Shown here: positions 44,924 to 54,367 of the stretch, one piece after another
Layout of the letters: each line of letters opens with the position of its first letter
Position numbering within the stretch: position 1 is the first letter of the stretch
Origin: Pseudoxanthomonas sangjuensis
GTDB lineage: Bacteria; Pseudomonadota; Gammaproteobacteria; Xanthomonadales; Xanthomonadaceae
Length of the DNA: 64,000 nt
Reading direction: 5' to 3'
Assembly (NCBI RefSeq): GCF_010211755.1
Contig: NZ_PDWR01000019.1
Location: forward strand, 1-64,000
Notes under the pieces: generated by a model
The model's input: the letters and a program-made list of their open reading frames with translations, nothing else
Told to the model about the DNA's origin: nothing
The model's database searches: none
Program-made: the position numbers and the translations under genes

Positions 44924-47052
44924 CGCCTGCATTCCTCGAGCGGTACGCGTTGCTCGACGGGTATTTCGCCGAGCCGAGCGTCGGCGTACGCCTTGTCCTC
45001 GTCGGCGCAGGCCTGCGGGTCGTCGCTGTCCTTCACCGGCGTCTTTATCTCCGGCTGGTACAGCTCCACCTCGACCCGGCGCAGCGGCGGGAATATCTTT
45101 TCCCAGCGTGCGCGGCGCGACAGCGCGCCTTTTTCGTCCTTGCCGTCGATGAAGGCCTGGATGTCGGCCAGCACCTGCCTGCGTTGCCCGGGATCCTTGC
45201 GCGCCGCTTCGGAGATGCCGAGCACGTCGAGTTTTTCCTCGTCGCTCCTGCCTTCCAGGCGGGCCTTCAGTTCCGCGACCAGCTCCGTGTTCCTGGCTTC
45301 ATCGCCCGGTCGCTTCGAGGATTCGCCCAGCAATTCGCCGCGTCCGATGGCCGGCGGCAGCGGCGTTTTCGCGCCCGTGCCGATGGCTTTCGAGATCGCG
45401 GCATGGGCGTGCCTGGCGCGCCTTTCGCTCAGGTCCCTGTTGTACTCGGTGGTCTTTTCCGGATTGGGCCCTTCCGGCGAGGCGAAGCCGTCGATGCGCC
45501 GCACGGTGTAGTCGCCCCGGAGGACCATGCTGCCGATGCCTTCGATCTGGCCCTCGAAGTCGTCCTGCTTGGCCGGAACCGCCCGGTCGTACTTGTAGAG
45601 CAGCTTGACGATCGACGTGCGCGCCTCGCGCTCCAGCTTGTCGTGCGCCTTGACCGTGCGCCGGCACGTGTATTCGGGCTTCGGTGGCGGGCAGACGCAT
45701 TCGAAGCAATCCACCTTCTTCGGCTTGTCGGGTTTCCCGGTGACGCGCGGACCGCAGGTGAAAACGGGCGGTTCGTTGCCGATGCGGGTGAAGCCGCAAC
45801 CGAGGTCCAGCGTGCCCGGCCCGACGTTGATCGGGCCGGTGCCGATCCGGCCTTCGAGCACGTTCTGCGACGTGCCGGGGGCGCCGCCCGGCGTGGTGTC
45901 GGTATGGGTGAACTTGACCTCGATGGCGACCGGCCCGAGGTTGAGCTGGCCGCGCACGAAGGTTTCGACTTCCTTGCGCACCTGGTCCTGCGTGATGCCG
46001 GCGCCGCCTTCGACCAGCACCTGCACCTTGTCGCTGGCGGTGTTCACCAGCACCCGCAGCCTGACCTGCGCGGATTGCTGCTGCACGCCGGCGCTGGATT
46101 CCGACGTCGCCTTGACTTCCAGGGTCCTGCTGACGGTGAAGGTGATGTGGCCGTTGGCAGACAGCGAGGCGCTGTTCACGGCGTCGCGCAGGGCGTCGTT
46201 GCCGGCAGCCGGATCGCGACGGACCCGGCCGATGAGGTCGCGCGCGGCGCGCTCGACATCGGAGTAGTCGAGGGACGCCCCGGTTTCCAGCTGCACCTTG
46301 CCGTTGCAGATGCTGTAGTTCAGGCCAACGGCCTGCGCGTCCTCGTCCCAGAAGAAGATCTTCTTGCGCGGGGTCGCTGTCGTCACCGCCTGCTCCCGGC
46401 ATCTCTGCGCGACCAGGTTGCGGGTGATGCTGATGGTGGTGAACTCGTCGATCTTGCGTTCGACGGTTCCGTTGAGCGGGGCGCGTTGCAGTTTCGCCTG
46501 CACGCCGGCCATGCCGCCGGTGCGGATGCGGGCATGCAGGCCGGCGACGACGGCATCGGCGCTGGCGTCGGCTTCGCGTTCCATCGGCGTATCCGGCGCA
46601 TCGACTTCGATGCCGTCGGCCGCGGCGGCCGGCGCGCTGCCGCGCTGCTGCACGGTATGGGTCAGTTCGTGCGCGAGCAGGTGCAGGCCCCGCTCGCTGT
46701 CCGGTCGGAAGCGGCCGGCGCCGAAGTGGATGTGCTGGCCCCAGGTAAAGGCATTGGCGCGCAGGCCGTCCGCGGCCTGGTGGCTGGCCGCGTCGTCGTG
46801 CACGCGCACGTCGGCGAAGCCGGTGCCGAACAGCGGTTCCAGGCGTTGCCGCAGCGGCCGCGCCAGCGGCGTGCCGCCGCGGTCGAGGCCGGCGGGCATC
46901 GGCAACGCCGCCACTGCAGCGCCGTCGGCGTCGCGCTGCAGTTTCTTCTTGCGGCATTTGTCGCAGCTGCCGCCGCACTGGCAGGCACGCTGGATGCGCC
47001 GCTGCGGTATCGGCGTGGCCTGCCGCGCGACCGGTGCGGCGAGCAGGCTCAT
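44920..47052 (-). CDS. eCIS: DUF4157 protein 1 with OmpA-like C-terminus
   Basis: A 710-residue protein. It begins with a Cys motif ([14 protein letters not shown], residues about 24-37). The DUF4157 domain follows: [44 protein letters not shown] (about 123-134). A long beta-rich region ends in a Cys-rich segment ([17 protein letters not shown]). The C-terminal domain ([20 protein letters not shown], then [16 protein letters not shown]) matches the OmpA-like peptidoglycan-binding fold. DUF4157 proteins are recurrent in eCIS loci and are regarded as cargo or cargo-associated. The OmpA-like part might bind cell wall. Start and stop both overlap neighbours by 4 bp. Confidence 0.85.
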   Translation of the reverse strand: MSLLAAPVARQATPIPQRRIQRACQCGGSCDKCRKKKLQRDADGAAVAALPMPAGLDRGGTPLARPLRQRLEPLFGTGFADVRVHDDAASHQAADGLRANAFTWGQHIHFGAGRFRPDSERGLHLLAHELTHTVQQRGSAPAAAADGIEVDAPDTPMEREADASADAVVAGLHARIRTGGMAGVQAKLQRAPLNGTVERKIDEFTTISITRNLVAQRCREQAVTTATPRKKIFFWDEDAQAVGLNYSICNGKVQLETGASLDYSDVERAARDLIGRVRRDPAAGNDALRDAVNSASLSANGHITFTVSRTLEVKATSESSAGVQQQSAQVRLRVLVNTASDKVQVLVEGGAGITQDQVRKEVETFVRGQLNLGPVAIEVKFTHTDTTPGGAPGTSQNVLEGRIGTGPINVGPGTLDLGCGFTRIGNEPPVFTCGPRVTGKPDKPKKVDCFECVCPPPKPEYTCRRTVKAHDKLEREARTSIVKLLYKYDRAVPAKQDDFEGQIEGIGSMVLRGDYTVRRIDGFASPEGPNPEKTTEYNRDLSERRARHAHAAISKAIGTGAKTPLPPAIGRGELLGESSKRPGDEARNTELVAELKARLEGRSDEEKLDVLGISEAARKDPGQRRQVLADIQAFIDGKDEKGALSRRARWEKIFPPLRRVEVELYQPEIKTPVKDSDDPQACADEDKAYADARLGEIPVEQRVPLEECRR

Positions 47053-47291
47053 GTTGCCGTCCCCGGCAGCGCGTCCCGCACCCGCGTCTCGATCGCGCCG
47101 GCGGTGGCGTCGAGCCAGCCGGATACATCGCGGCCGGCGAAACCGGATTCCGCGAAGCGCATGGCCAGCGCCTCCTGCAGGCGCGCCTGCAGGTCGCCCG
47201 GCGCGATGCCGTTCGGCAGCACGTCCGCATCGACCAGCAGCCGGCCGATGCGCAGGTGGACCGCGGAAGCGGCGGAACGTTCCCGGTTCAT
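47049..47291 (-). CDS. eCIS: small conserved protein after the ATPase
   Basis: An 80-residue protein, [20 protein letters not shown] to [11 protein letters not shown]. It is predicted to be mixed alpha/beta with an [14 protein letters not shown] strand pair and an amphipathic helix ([16 protein letters not shown]). The ATG at 47291 overlaps the ATPase stop (ATGA), and its stop overlaps DUF4157 protein 1. Tight coupling on both sides and a normal composition argue that it is real. I do not recognise a family and give no function beyond being part of the injection cluster. Confidence 0.75.
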   Translation of the reverse strand: MNRERSAASAVHLRIGRLLVDADVLPNGIAPGDLQARLQEALAMRFAESGFAGRDVSGWLDATAGAIETRVRDALPGTAT

Positions 47292-49231
47292 CCGCGGCCT
47301 CCGGTCTGCGTGCCCGGGCTGCGTTCCAGCTTGGCCAGTTCGGCGTGCGCGGCCGCGGTCAGGTGGCGTTGCGAGATCGCGGCGTCTTCGTGCGCGGCCA
47401 TGAACGCCGCATTGAGCGCGATGCCGCGGATGTGCCCGCCGGCGAGCTGCAGCCGCGCCAGCGGCTCCCAGCGGATCTCCGGGTCCAGCGGCGCCTGCGC
47501 CGGGAACTGGCGCCGCCACAGTTCGACGCGCGCGGCTTCGTCCGGGAACGGGAACTGCACGACGAAGCGGATTCGCCGCAGGAAGGCCTTGTCCAGCGCG
47601 TTCTTCATGTTGGTGGTCAGGATCGCGAGGCCGCGGTAGGCCTCGATCCGTTGCAGCAGGTAGGCGGTTTCGATGTTGGCGTAGCGGTCGTGGCTGTCCT
47701 TGACCTCGCTGCGCTTGCCGAACAGCGCATCGGCTTCGTCGAACAGCAGCACCGCGCCGCTGGCTTCCGCGGCATCGAAGATGCGCTTGAGGTTCTTCTC
47801 GGTTTCGCCGATGTACTTGCTGACCGTGCTGGCCAGGTCGACCCGGTACAGGTCGAGCCCGGCGGCATTCGCGATCGCCTCGGCGGCCATGGTCTTGCCG
47901 GTGCCGCTTTCGCCGGCGAACAGCGCGGCCAGTCCCAGCCCGCGCGACGAACGCGCGGCGAAACCCCAGTCGCGGTACACGCGGCGCCGGTGCCGCAGTT
48001 GCCGGCCGATGTCGCGCAGCATGGCAAGCTGCGCGTCGGGCAGCACCAGGTCGTCGAGCGTCGTGCCCGAATCGATGCGCTGGGCGAGCGCGTCGAGGCC
48101 GTCGCGGCTGTGTTCGCGCAACGCCCGCCAGGCCTGTTCCGCCGCGCACCGCGGGTCCGGTCCCGCGCCGGCAACCAGGGTGGCGACTTCGTCGAGCGCG
48201 CGCGGGTCGGACAGCGCGAACTGCTCGCAGGCTTCGGCGAACGCCGCGTGCAGGTCGACTTCGTCCGGCGTCGCGCCGAGGCGGCGGGACCGCTGCACCA
48301 GTTCGGCCGCTTGTTCCGCTGGCGTCCATGCCGGCAACGCGATGCGCCGCAGGCGCAGGTCCGGGGCGCTGGCCGGCTCGCCGCCGACCACGACCAGCGC
48401 GCTGCGCAGTCGCGCCTGCACCTGCGCCGGCAGCGCGGCGGGAATGCCGTCGCGCGCGTCGAGCACGACCAGCGCCTGCGACAGCGCCGCTTCGCGGTCG
48501 ACCAGGCGCAGGGTTCGGGCGAGGGCGAGCGGGTCGTCCGGCAGGTCGCGCAGCCACAACGCCGCATGCCCGGTCGCGGCGAGCAGCGGCAGGATCTGTT
48601 CGCGCGTCGGTGCGGCGCCGGGCCGGTGCAACTGCACGCAGTTCGTGCCGCTGGCCAGCGCGGCGACGGCTTGTGCCACCCAGTCGGGTGGCGCGACGGC
48701 GGGCGGCGCCGACACGATCTCGAGCATGCCGTCGAGCCGCTCGTCGATCGCGGCGACGCCGGTCAGGTAGTGCAGCACGCGTTCGTCGATGCGCATCGCG
48801 GCGCGGCTTGGGTTGCCGCCGTCCAGCGACAGCAGCCGCCAGTAGCGCAACGGCGCCTGCGGCGACATCGCATCCCAGTGCGGTTCGCCGGGCAACGACA
48901 TCGCCAGCGAGAACGTCGGCGCACCGTCGGCGTGCCCGCCGACGGCGGCCACCACCCGCGCCAGGTCGGCGTCGAGCGCGGCGCCGGCGCAGAGAAGCAA
49001 CACGTCGCGTTCGAAGCGGCTCAGGCCGAACAATTCGGCGCAGCGCTCCAGCGCCGGGCCGAAATCGACTTCGGCGTCGGCATCGGCTTCGACAAGGTCG
49101 GTCGCTGCCGCATCGCCGGCCTGGAGGCGCTCGATCCGTTCGCGCAATCGCGCGATGCGCGCGACCAGCCAGCGCTGGTTGCGTTCTGCCCAGCTCGGCG
49201 CTTCGGTGGCGATGCGCGTGTGCACGTTCAT
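47288..49231 (-). CDS. eCIS: AAA+ ATPase (Afp15/Pvc15-like)
   Basis: A 647-residue ATPase. The N-terminal half ([20 protein letters not shown]) is an all-helical region found in Afp15-type proteins. The C-terminal AAA+ module shows Walker A GESGTGKT (about 437), Walker [20 protein letters not shown] (about 490), sensor 1 [20 protein letters not shown] with the Arg finger, and an alpha-helical lid. In eCIS this ATPase is needed for assembly or cargo loading. It is not a ClpV disaggregase, because the double-AAA architecture is absent. It overlaps DUF4255 and the 80-residue gene by 4 bp each. Confidence 0.93.
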   Translation of the reverse strand: MNVHTRIATEAPSWAERNQRWLVARIARLRERIERLQAGDAAATDLVEADADAEVDFGPALERCAELFGLSRFERDVLLLCAGAALDADLARVVAAVGGHADGAPTFSLAMSLPGEPHWDAMSPQAPLRYWRLLSLDGGNPSRAAMRIDERVLHYLTGVAAIDERLDGMLEIVSAPPAVAPPDWVAQAVAALASGTNCVQLHRPGAAPTREQILPLLAATGHAALWLRDLPDDPLALARTLRLVDREAALSQALVVLDARDGIPAALPAQVQARLRSALVVVGGEPASAPDLRLRRIALPAWTPAEQAAELVQRSRRLGATPDEVDLHAAFAEACEQFALSDPRALDEVATLVAGAGPDPRCAAEQAWRALREHSRDGLDALAQRIDSGTTLDDLVLPDAQLAMLRDIGRQLRHRRRVYRDWGFAARSSRGLGLAALFAGESGTGKTMAAEAIANAAGLDLYRVDLASTVSKYIGETEKNLKRIFDAAEASGAVLLFDEADALFGKRSEVKDSHDRYANIETAYLLQRIEAYRGLAILTTNMKNALDKAFLRRIRFVVQFPFPDEAARVELWRRQFPAQAPLDPEIRWEPLARLQLAGGHIRGIALNAAFMAAHEDAAISQRHLTAAAHAELAKLERSPGTQTGGRG

Positions 49232-50580
49232 GCCGGCACCGTCAGCCTTTGCGCCGGGTCGAACACCGGTGCCTGTCCTTCCGCGATGACGATCAGTTCG
49301 CTGTCGATGCCGTCCACCCGCAGTCGCACCGGGTAGGTTCCGGCGGCGAGTTCGTCCGGGAAATCGAACACCAGCGGGTCCGCGTCCGCGGAGCGCGGGT
49401 TGGCGTTGCCCTGCGCCGAACCGAGCATCAGCACGGCGCGCTGTTCGCGCCGGACCTGCGGCCGCGAGGCGAGCGTCTCCCGCACCCGCGGCGGCATTGC
49501 GCCGCGCACGACGCTAGCCGCCGGCAGGTTCAGCGGCGCACCGCTGGCCGTTATGACCGGCGCGGCGCTGATCTGCAGCGGTATGGCGTTGCTTTCGCGC
49601 TCCTCGTCCTCGCCGTCGGGCGTCAGCAGCAGGCTCATCGCCCAAGTGCCGGCCGGCCAGTCGGATTGCGCGGCGGGGTCGTTCGGCAGCGCCAGTTCGA
49701 AGCGCTTCCCGGCCGCATCGACGGTCACGGCGATTTCCAGCGGCGTTTCGCGCAGCCGGTGCGCCAGGCGCACGCGCGTGCCGGTACCGGACAGGCGCAC
49801 GCCGGTGACGGTCACGGTCTCGCCCAGCCGCGCGGTCTTCTGCTTGTTCGGCGGCTCGACGCCGAGCAGGGTCGGCGTCGCCGGCAGCAGGTCGGGGTTG
49901 ACCCGCACGCCTTCGTCGCGCTGCGTGTCCTCGTCGACGCGGCCGCGCGACAGCACCGGCAACGGGCTGCGCGCCGGACGCGTGCCTTCGATCAGCACCA
50001 CCGATACCTGGTACGCCGCGGTCGGCCGGTAGTGGCTCTGGATCGCCGACCACAGCTTGCTCATCTCGTCGGTGCCCAGCGCGGCCGGGGTGATCTTGAT
50101 CGCCTCCACCTGGTCGGCCAGGTCCGATTGCGACAGCGCCTGGAACGCGGGCGGCAGCATGCCGACGTTGAGCGGGTTGGAATTGAGCGCGGTGCGGATC
50201 GAGGCGCGGTCCAGCCACGGCCGTTCGTGCAGCACGTGCATCGCGTAGCCGAGCAGGATCTCGGCCTGGAAATCCTCGCGGCCGTAGGCGGTCACCAGGT
50301 AATGCAGGTCCAGCGCCAGCGGCGCGTTGGTGGCGCGTTCGCCGGATGGCGTGCGCGAGGGCAGCGCGGCGTTGCGCCAGCCGCTGTTCGGCGTGACCTG
50401 GTGCAGGAACAGGTTGAGCCGCGGCGATGCGTTGCCGTCGTCGAGGTCGATGGTATCGGGCGCGACCGCGCTGACGCTGACCGTGGTGCCCAGCGCCGGG
50501 ACGGCGCTGGTGATCATCGCGTCGTCGAGCAGGTTGCGCAGCACCGCGCTGACCGCGCCGATGGCCAGCGGCGAGCTCAT
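49228..50580 (-). CDS. eCIS: DUF4255 tail-terminator-like protein with C-terminal Ig-like extension
   Basis: A 450-residue protein. Residues 1-200 match DUF4255 (Afp16/Pvc16 N-terminal region): VSAVLRNLLDDAMIT, NLFLHQVTPNSGWRNAALPS, PLALDLHYLVTAYGREDFQA and HRP-type WLDRASIR, which caps the tail and stops sheath/tube growth. Residues 240-450 add beta-sandwich repeats (TLLGVEPPNKQKTARLGETV, AGTYPVRLRVDGIDSELIVI) that look like IPT/Ig-type domains. Most DUF4255 proteins are about 200-300 residues, so the extension is notable. It overlaps its neighbours by 4 bp. Confidence 0.88.
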   Translation of the reverse strand: MSSPLAIGAVSAVLRNLLDDAMITSAVPALGTTVSVSAVAPDTIDLDDGNASPRLNLFLHQVTPNSGWRNAALPSRTPSGERATNAPLALDLHYLVTAYGREDFQAEILLGYAMHVLHERPWLDRASIRTALNSNPLNVGMLPPAFQALSQSDLADQVEAIKITPAALGTDEMSKLWSAIQSHYRPTAAYQVSVVLIEGTRPARSPLPVLSRGRVDEDTQRDEGVRVNPDLLPATPTLLGVEPPNKQKTARLGETVTVTGVRLSGTGTRVRLAHRLRETPLEIAVTVDAAGKRFELALPNDPAAQSDWPAGTWAMSLLLTPDGEDEERESNAIPLQISAAPVITASGAPLNLPAASVVRGAMPPRVRETLASRPQVRREQRAVLMLGSAQGNANPRSADADPLVFDFPDELAAGTYPVRLRVDGIDSELIVIAEGQAPVFDPAQRLTVPA

Positions 50581-51257
50581 GGCGTCGCCTTCCCCCGCAG
50601 GTAGTCGTGCAGGCTCTGCGGTTCGCGCATCGCCCGCGGCCTCGATGCCGCGGGGGATGGCGCGGCGGAACGCGCGCGCACGTCGATGCGGTCGATGCTG
50701 ACGTGGATCGCCGGTGGCGGGGCGGGGGAGGCGTGTTCCTGCACGAAGCGGGCGACCGTGGCCGGCGAGATCGGTGCGGCGACGGCGGCAATTCCTGCCG
50801 GATCCGCGGAAGGCCGTGCGATGGCCGGAGGGTCGGCCTGCAGTGGTTGTCGAACATCGTCGATGGCGGCGAACGGCGGTTCGGCGACACGGACCGGTGC
50901 CGTCGCGATGCGGGGCGATTGCAGACGTGCCGCGGCCGGCTCGGCGGTCGATGCCTGTGCCGTCGCGTTCGTCTCGCCACGGAGCCGATGCGCAGGCGCG
51001 ACTTGCCGAGGTTGCGATGGAAGCGCGGCGAGCGGCGGCTCGCCCGCAACCGGCGATTGCCGGTGGGCGGTTGGCGGAAGCGCGGGGACGCCCGGGCGAT
51101 CTGCGGCTTCGTCGTGCGCATGCATCGTCGCGCCGTCCTGTGGCTCGATGCCGTCCATGGCGGCTGCCGGGCCCGGCCAGGCCATGGGCCGCAGCGGCGA
51201 TGCCGGCTGCAGGGCATCGGCCTGGCGGGGGGCGGGCTGGCGCAGGAAGTCGGGCAT
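50577..51257 (-). CDS. eCIS: proline-rich linker protein
   Basis: A 226-residue Pro/Ala-rich, mostly disordered protein. The only ordered-looking segment is C-terminal: a helix around VARFVQEHA, then AIHVSIDRIDVRA, ending MREPQSLHDYLRGKA. The pattern (I.I.RI.VRA, Pro/Arg linker, SL.DYLR) recurs, as far as I remember, in small proteins beside DUF4255 genes in similar clusters. It could be a flexible connector or chaperone. It starts at ATG 51257 after a 7-bp gap and its stop overlaps DUF4255. Confidence 0.7.
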   Translation of the reverse strand: MPDFLRQPAPRQADALQPASPLRPMAWPGPAAAMDGIEPQDGATMHAHDEAADRPGVPALPPTAHRQSPVAGEPPLAALPSQPRQVAPAHRLRGETNATAQASTAEPAAARLQSPRIATAPVRVAEPPFAAIDDVRQPLQADPPAIARPSADPAGIAAVAAPISPATVARFVQEHASPAPPPAIHVSIDRIDVRARSAAPSPAASRPRAMREPQSLHDYLRGKATP

Positions 51258-51264
51258 GGCGTCC

Positions 51265-51960
51265 TCAGGCGGCCAGCAGTTGCAGGTAGGCGGCGCGGCG
51301 CATCGGGCCGAGTTCGAGGATGTCGCGCTCGCTCCAGCCGAAACCGCGCGCCAGCGCGGCGATGTCGGACAACAGGCGCTCGACGCGCAGGCGCAGTTCG
51401 CGCCACAGCAGTTCCAGCGGGTCCAGCGGTGCGTTCCAGGTGCCGCCGCAGTCGGGGCAGTGCAGCGAGAACGAGAGCAGCGCGCCGGGCAACAGCGCCT
51501 CCATGCGCCGGCTGATCGCATCGCGCGTTTCGGCATCCGCCGGCATGCCGCCGTCCACGCAGCGGGCCAACAGCGCCTCGGCGAAGGCGTCCGGATCGTC
51601 GAACGCATCCAGTGCATGCAGGTCGGCCGGCACCGGCAGGCGGAAGCGCGGCGTGGCGCCGTTCCCTGCTTCCAGTTCGTGCCAGCGGGTTTCCCCGGCG
51701 TCGTTCCCGGCTGCGTCCTGCGCGAGCGCGCCGGCGTACTGCCCGGCGTCGATCATGAACTCCACCGTCGCGCCGCAATGCGCGCAGTGCCCGACCAGCT
51801 CCGCCGCCGGCCCGAACAACTGCGCGTAGCGGCGCAGTGCCAGCAGGTTGCGTTCCGGCAGCGAGCGCGGCGTGGCGTCGAGCAGCGCCTGTTCGCGTTG
51901 CGCGCCGCGACGGCCGAGCGCGCCTTCCCACATGGCCAGCAGCAGCGCTTCGCCCCGCAT
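51265..51960 (-). CDS. eCIS: zinc-ribbon baseplate-type protein (T4 baseplate-like)
   Basis: A 231-residue protein. The N-terminus is helical (MRGEALLLAMWEGALGRRGA). It carries two CxxC pairs, GHCAHCGATVEF and LHCPDCGGTWNAPLDPLELL, about 110 residues apart, which would form a zinc ribbon. The last part (LLSDIAALARGFGWSERDIL, then ELGPMRRAAYLQLL) has a helical segment typical of T4-type baseplate/assembly proteins placed after tube genes. It starts inside the tube stop (TGATG). I suggest a chaperone-like or baseplate-assembly role by position; the exact T4 counterpart is uncertain. Confidence 0.78.
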   Translation of the reverse strand: MRGEALLLAMWEGALGRRGAQREQALLDATPRSLPERNLLALRRYAQLFGPAAELVGHCAHCGATVEFMIDAGQYAGALAQDAAGNDAGETRWHELEAGNGATPRFRLPVPADLHALDAFDDPDAFAEALLARCVDGGMPADAETRDAISRRMEALLPGALLSFSLHCPDCGGTWNAPLDPLELLWRELRLRVERLLSDIAALARGFGWSERDILELGPMRRAAYLQLLAA

Positions 51961-52484
51961 CAGGCCGGCTCGGTGAAGACCGGCTCGGCCGGTTCGGTGA
52001 CTTCGTAGTCGCGTTCCCAGCCCTCGTTCTCGAGCTTCAGCGTCTGGATCGCGACCGCGTTGGCGTTGGCGTCGAGGTCGGGCAGGGCCTGGTATTCCGA
52101 GACCCAGCAGCGGTAGATCCTGTAGGCCAGCACCAGCTGGCCGGCCTCGTTGTAGACCTCCAGGATGATGTCCTTGCGGAAATCCTTCAGCGAAACCTCG
52201 GCGCCGAGGCCGGAACCGTAGTTCCACACCTTGTTCGCCCACTTCTCGAACTCGGTGTCGTGGGTCACGCCGCGTTCCAGCGTGACCGGCTCGTACTTGC
52301 TGCGCCCGGGCGACTTGCGCGAGGTGCTCGGGTCGCCGCCTTCGCGGTGCTCGACCACTTCGGTGCTGCGCTTGAGCGCCGAGCACTTGCTGATGCCGGC
52401 CACGTAGCGGCCGTCCCATTTCAGCCGGAACTTGAAGTTCTTGTACGGATCGAAGCGCGTCGGATTGACGGAAAACTGGGCCAT
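51960..52484 (-). CDS. eCIS: inner tube protein (Afp1/Afp5, T4 gp19-like)
   Basis: A 174-residue phage-tail tube protein: DPYKNFKFRLKWDGRYVAGI, then KCSALKRSTEVVEHREGGDP, KYEPVTLERGVTHDTEFEKW, and a C-terminal AVAIQTLKLENEGWERD. This is the conserved phage-tail-region family (gp19-like) that forms the hollow tube pushed out by the sheath. Only one such gene is present, while Afp/PVC loci have two or more. The ATG at 52484 lies 13 bp after the sheath stop with GAGGAG-type purines before it. Confidence 0.92.
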   Translation of the reverse strand: MAQFSVNPTRFDPYKNFKFRLKWDGRYVAGISKCSALKRSTEVVEHREGGDPSTSRKSPGRSKYEPVTLERGVTHDTEFEKWANKVWNYGSGLGAEVSLKDFRKDIILEVYNEAGQLVLAYRIYRCWVSEYQALPDLDANANAVAIQTLKLENEGWERDYEVTEPAEPVFTEPA

Positions 52485-52497
52485 GGTCGTTCGCTCC

Positions 52498-54006
52498 TCA
52501 GGCGGCGATGTTGCCGGCGATCTGCTGCAGCTTGATCACCACGAATTCGGCGGGCTTCAGCGGGGCGAAGCCGACGTGGATGTTGACGATGCCGAGGTTG
52601 ATGTCGTTCTGCGTGGTGGTCTCGCGGTCGCACTTGACGAAGTACGCTTCGCGCGGCGTGCTGCCCTGGAACGCGCCCTGGCGGAACAGGTTCTGCATGA
52701 AGGCGCCGATGTTCAGGCGGATCTGCGCCCACAGCGGCTCGTCGTTGGGCTCGAACACCACCCACTGCGTGCCGCGGTACAGGCTTTCCTCGAGGAACAG
52801 CGCCATGCGCCGCACCGGCACGTATTTCCATTCCGAAGCGCGGTCGTTGTGGCCGTGCAGGGTGCGCGCACCCCACACCACCGAGCCGTATACCGGCGGC
52901 GAACGCAGGCAGTTGATCCCGAGCGGGTTCAGTTGCCCGTTCTCGGCGTTGCTGAGCGCCAGCTCCAGTTCCGATGCGCCATTGATCCCGGCATCGATCC
53001 CGGCAGGCGCCTTCCACACGCCGCGGCCTGCGTCGGTGCGCGCATATACGCCCGCGACGAAGCCGCAGGGCGGGAACGGGCGCCTCGCGCCCTGCTTGAG
53101 CGGATCCGGCGAGCGGATCCACGGGTAATAAAGCGCTGCGTAGTTGCCGTCCGTGCCGGCCAGGTCGGATTGCACGTCGGGCATGTCGGCGACAGGCGTG
53201 CCTTCCGGCGCATCGACGATCAGGAAGGCGCGACGTTCGCGGCAGCGCGTCTGCAGCGTCGTCACCGTGTCCGGATCGGTCAGGCCCGGCACGCACACCA
53301 GGTTGAACAGGTCGATGCGGTCGGTTGGCGTACCCAGCCCGAAACTCGCCAGCAGCGCGGTGTGGAAATCGCCGTCGGTAGCGCTCCAGACCACTCCGTC
53401 GCTGCCGCTGTCGGTTCCGTCGAGGTCGGTGGTGCCGTCCGAAGGCGTCGTCGTGCCCGTGGCGTCGACGGTGATCGCCAGCGAACGGCCATTGATCACG
53501 TCCTCGACGAAGCGCGGATCGGTCGGGTCCATCGACAGGTTCTCGAAGGTTTCGACGACGGCGTTGTCGTCGACGGGATCGTCGAGCACCTCCAGCTTGA
53601 AACGCGTGGTGTCGTCCGTGCGTTGGGTGATGCGCACGCGATAGTCGTTGGCCCATGCGCCCGGGGAACTGGCGGCGAAGGACAGGTCGCCGCTGCTGGC
53701 GCCGGCGCTCGCGGCGTTGTCTTCGTCGTCTTCCGCTTCCGTGCTGGCCAGGCGCAACACGTAGGCGTCGCCGCCGCCGTTGTCGAAGAAGTGCTTGACC
53801 GAGTAGCCGAGCAGCGTGCGCAGGTCGAGTCCGCCGAAATGGCGCTCGTATTCCGCGAAGCTGGTGATGCGCACCGCCTTGTCGAGCGGACCGCGGGCGG
53901 CCCAGCCGATGAACAGCGCTATCGACGTCGCCACGCCGGTGATCGTGCGCACGCCGCTGGGGACTTCCTCGATGTAGACGCCGGGGTAGGTGAGAGTCGC
54001 TGGCAT
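52498..54006 (-). CDS. eCIS: contractile sheath protein
   Basis: A 502-residue tail sheath protein. The N-terminus TYPGVYIEEVPSGVRTITGV is the sheath family hallmark, followed by SIALFIGWAARGPLDKAVRI and SYSVKHFFDNGGGDAYVLRL-type core. The C-terminal third is the conserved sheath handle: CGFVAGVYARTDAGRGVWKA, RMALFLEESLYRGTQWVVFE, EPLWAQIRLNIGAFMQNLFR, and AEFVVIKLQQIAG. The middle (about residues 110-330) holds a variable, acidic surface domain. The ATG at 54006 has AAGGAG 9 nt upstream. There is only one sheath gene, against three in Afp. Confidence 0.95.
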   Translation of the reverse strand: MPATLTYPGVYIEEVPSGVRTITGVATSIALFIGWAARGPLDKAVRITSFAEYERHFGGLDLRTLLGYSVKHFFDNGGGDAYVLRLASTEAEDDEDNAASAGASSGDLSFAASSPGAWANDYRVRITQRTDDTTRFKLEVLDDPVDDNAVVETFENLSMDPTDPRFVEDVINGRSLAITVDATGTTTPSDGTTDLDGTDSGSDGVVWSATDGDFHTALLASFGLGTPTDRIDLFNLVCVPGLTDPDTVTTLQTRCRERRAFLIVDAPEGTPVADMPDVQSDLAGTDGNYAALYYPWIRSPDPLKQGARRPFPPCGFVAGVYARTDAGRGVWKAPAGIDAGINGASELELALSNAENGQLNPLGINCLRSPPVYGSVVWGARTLHGHNDRASEWKYVPVRRMALFLEESLYRGTQWVVFEPNDEPLWAQIRLNIGAFMQNLFRQGAFQGSTPREAYFVKCDRETTTQNDINLGIVNIHVGFAPLKPAEFVVIKLQQIAGNIAA

Positions 54007-54011
54007 TGAAG

Positions 54012-54332
54012 CTACTCCTTCGGTTCGGGGGATGTCGTCGGGGCCGGGACGACGGAGTGGATATGGCCATTGCGTTCGCGCGCGTCGTGGTTCGCAACCG
54101 CGCGCGCGTACAGTTCGGTGCCGTCCGGCAGGGCGGTGCAAAGCATTTCGTTGCGTTCGACCAGGTCCATCAGCGCCTCGTGCAAGCGTTCGCGGGTCAC
54201 ACCCTGCAGGTGCGGCGGCAACCACCACCAGCGGATGCCGTCCAGCCCGTCGGCGGCGTTCGGGTGCCGGGCGATGTAGCCGCGCAGCGCGTCGTGGAGT
54301 TCGCCTAGCGACCGCCCTGCGCTTGCCGACAT
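54012..54332 (-). CDS. eCIS: small leader protein before the sheath
   Basis: A 106-residue protein, the first gene of the operon. The core HDALRGYIARHPNAADGLDG, then IRWWWLPPHLQGVTRERLHE and ALMDLVERNEMLCTALPDG, is predicted to be a small helical, winged-helix-like domain. The C-terminus is a charged, Pro-rich tail. It lies about 25 nt after the predicted sigma-54 start site and 5 bp before the sheath gene. I do not recognise the family. A regulatory or capping role is possible but unsupported. Confidence 0.75.
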   Translation of the reverse strand: MSASAGRSLGELHDALRGYIARHPNAADGLDGIRWWWLPPHLQGVTRERLHEALMDLVERNEMLCTALPDGTELYARAVANHDARERNGHIHSVVPAPTTSPEPKE

Positions 54333-54367
54333 GGCTGCACCTGGTGTGACCCGTTTGCATGCAGTGG

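Noticed and set aside
27425-54332. Intact prophage
   Set aside because: Tail-type genes only; no terminase, portal, capsid, integrase, lysis or attachment sites. DUF4157, DUF4255 and the AAA+ ATPase are eCIS markers.
27425-54332. Type VI secretion system
   Set aside because: No TssJ/TssL/TssM membrane complex, no ClpV with two AAA modules, no Hcp or fused VgrG.
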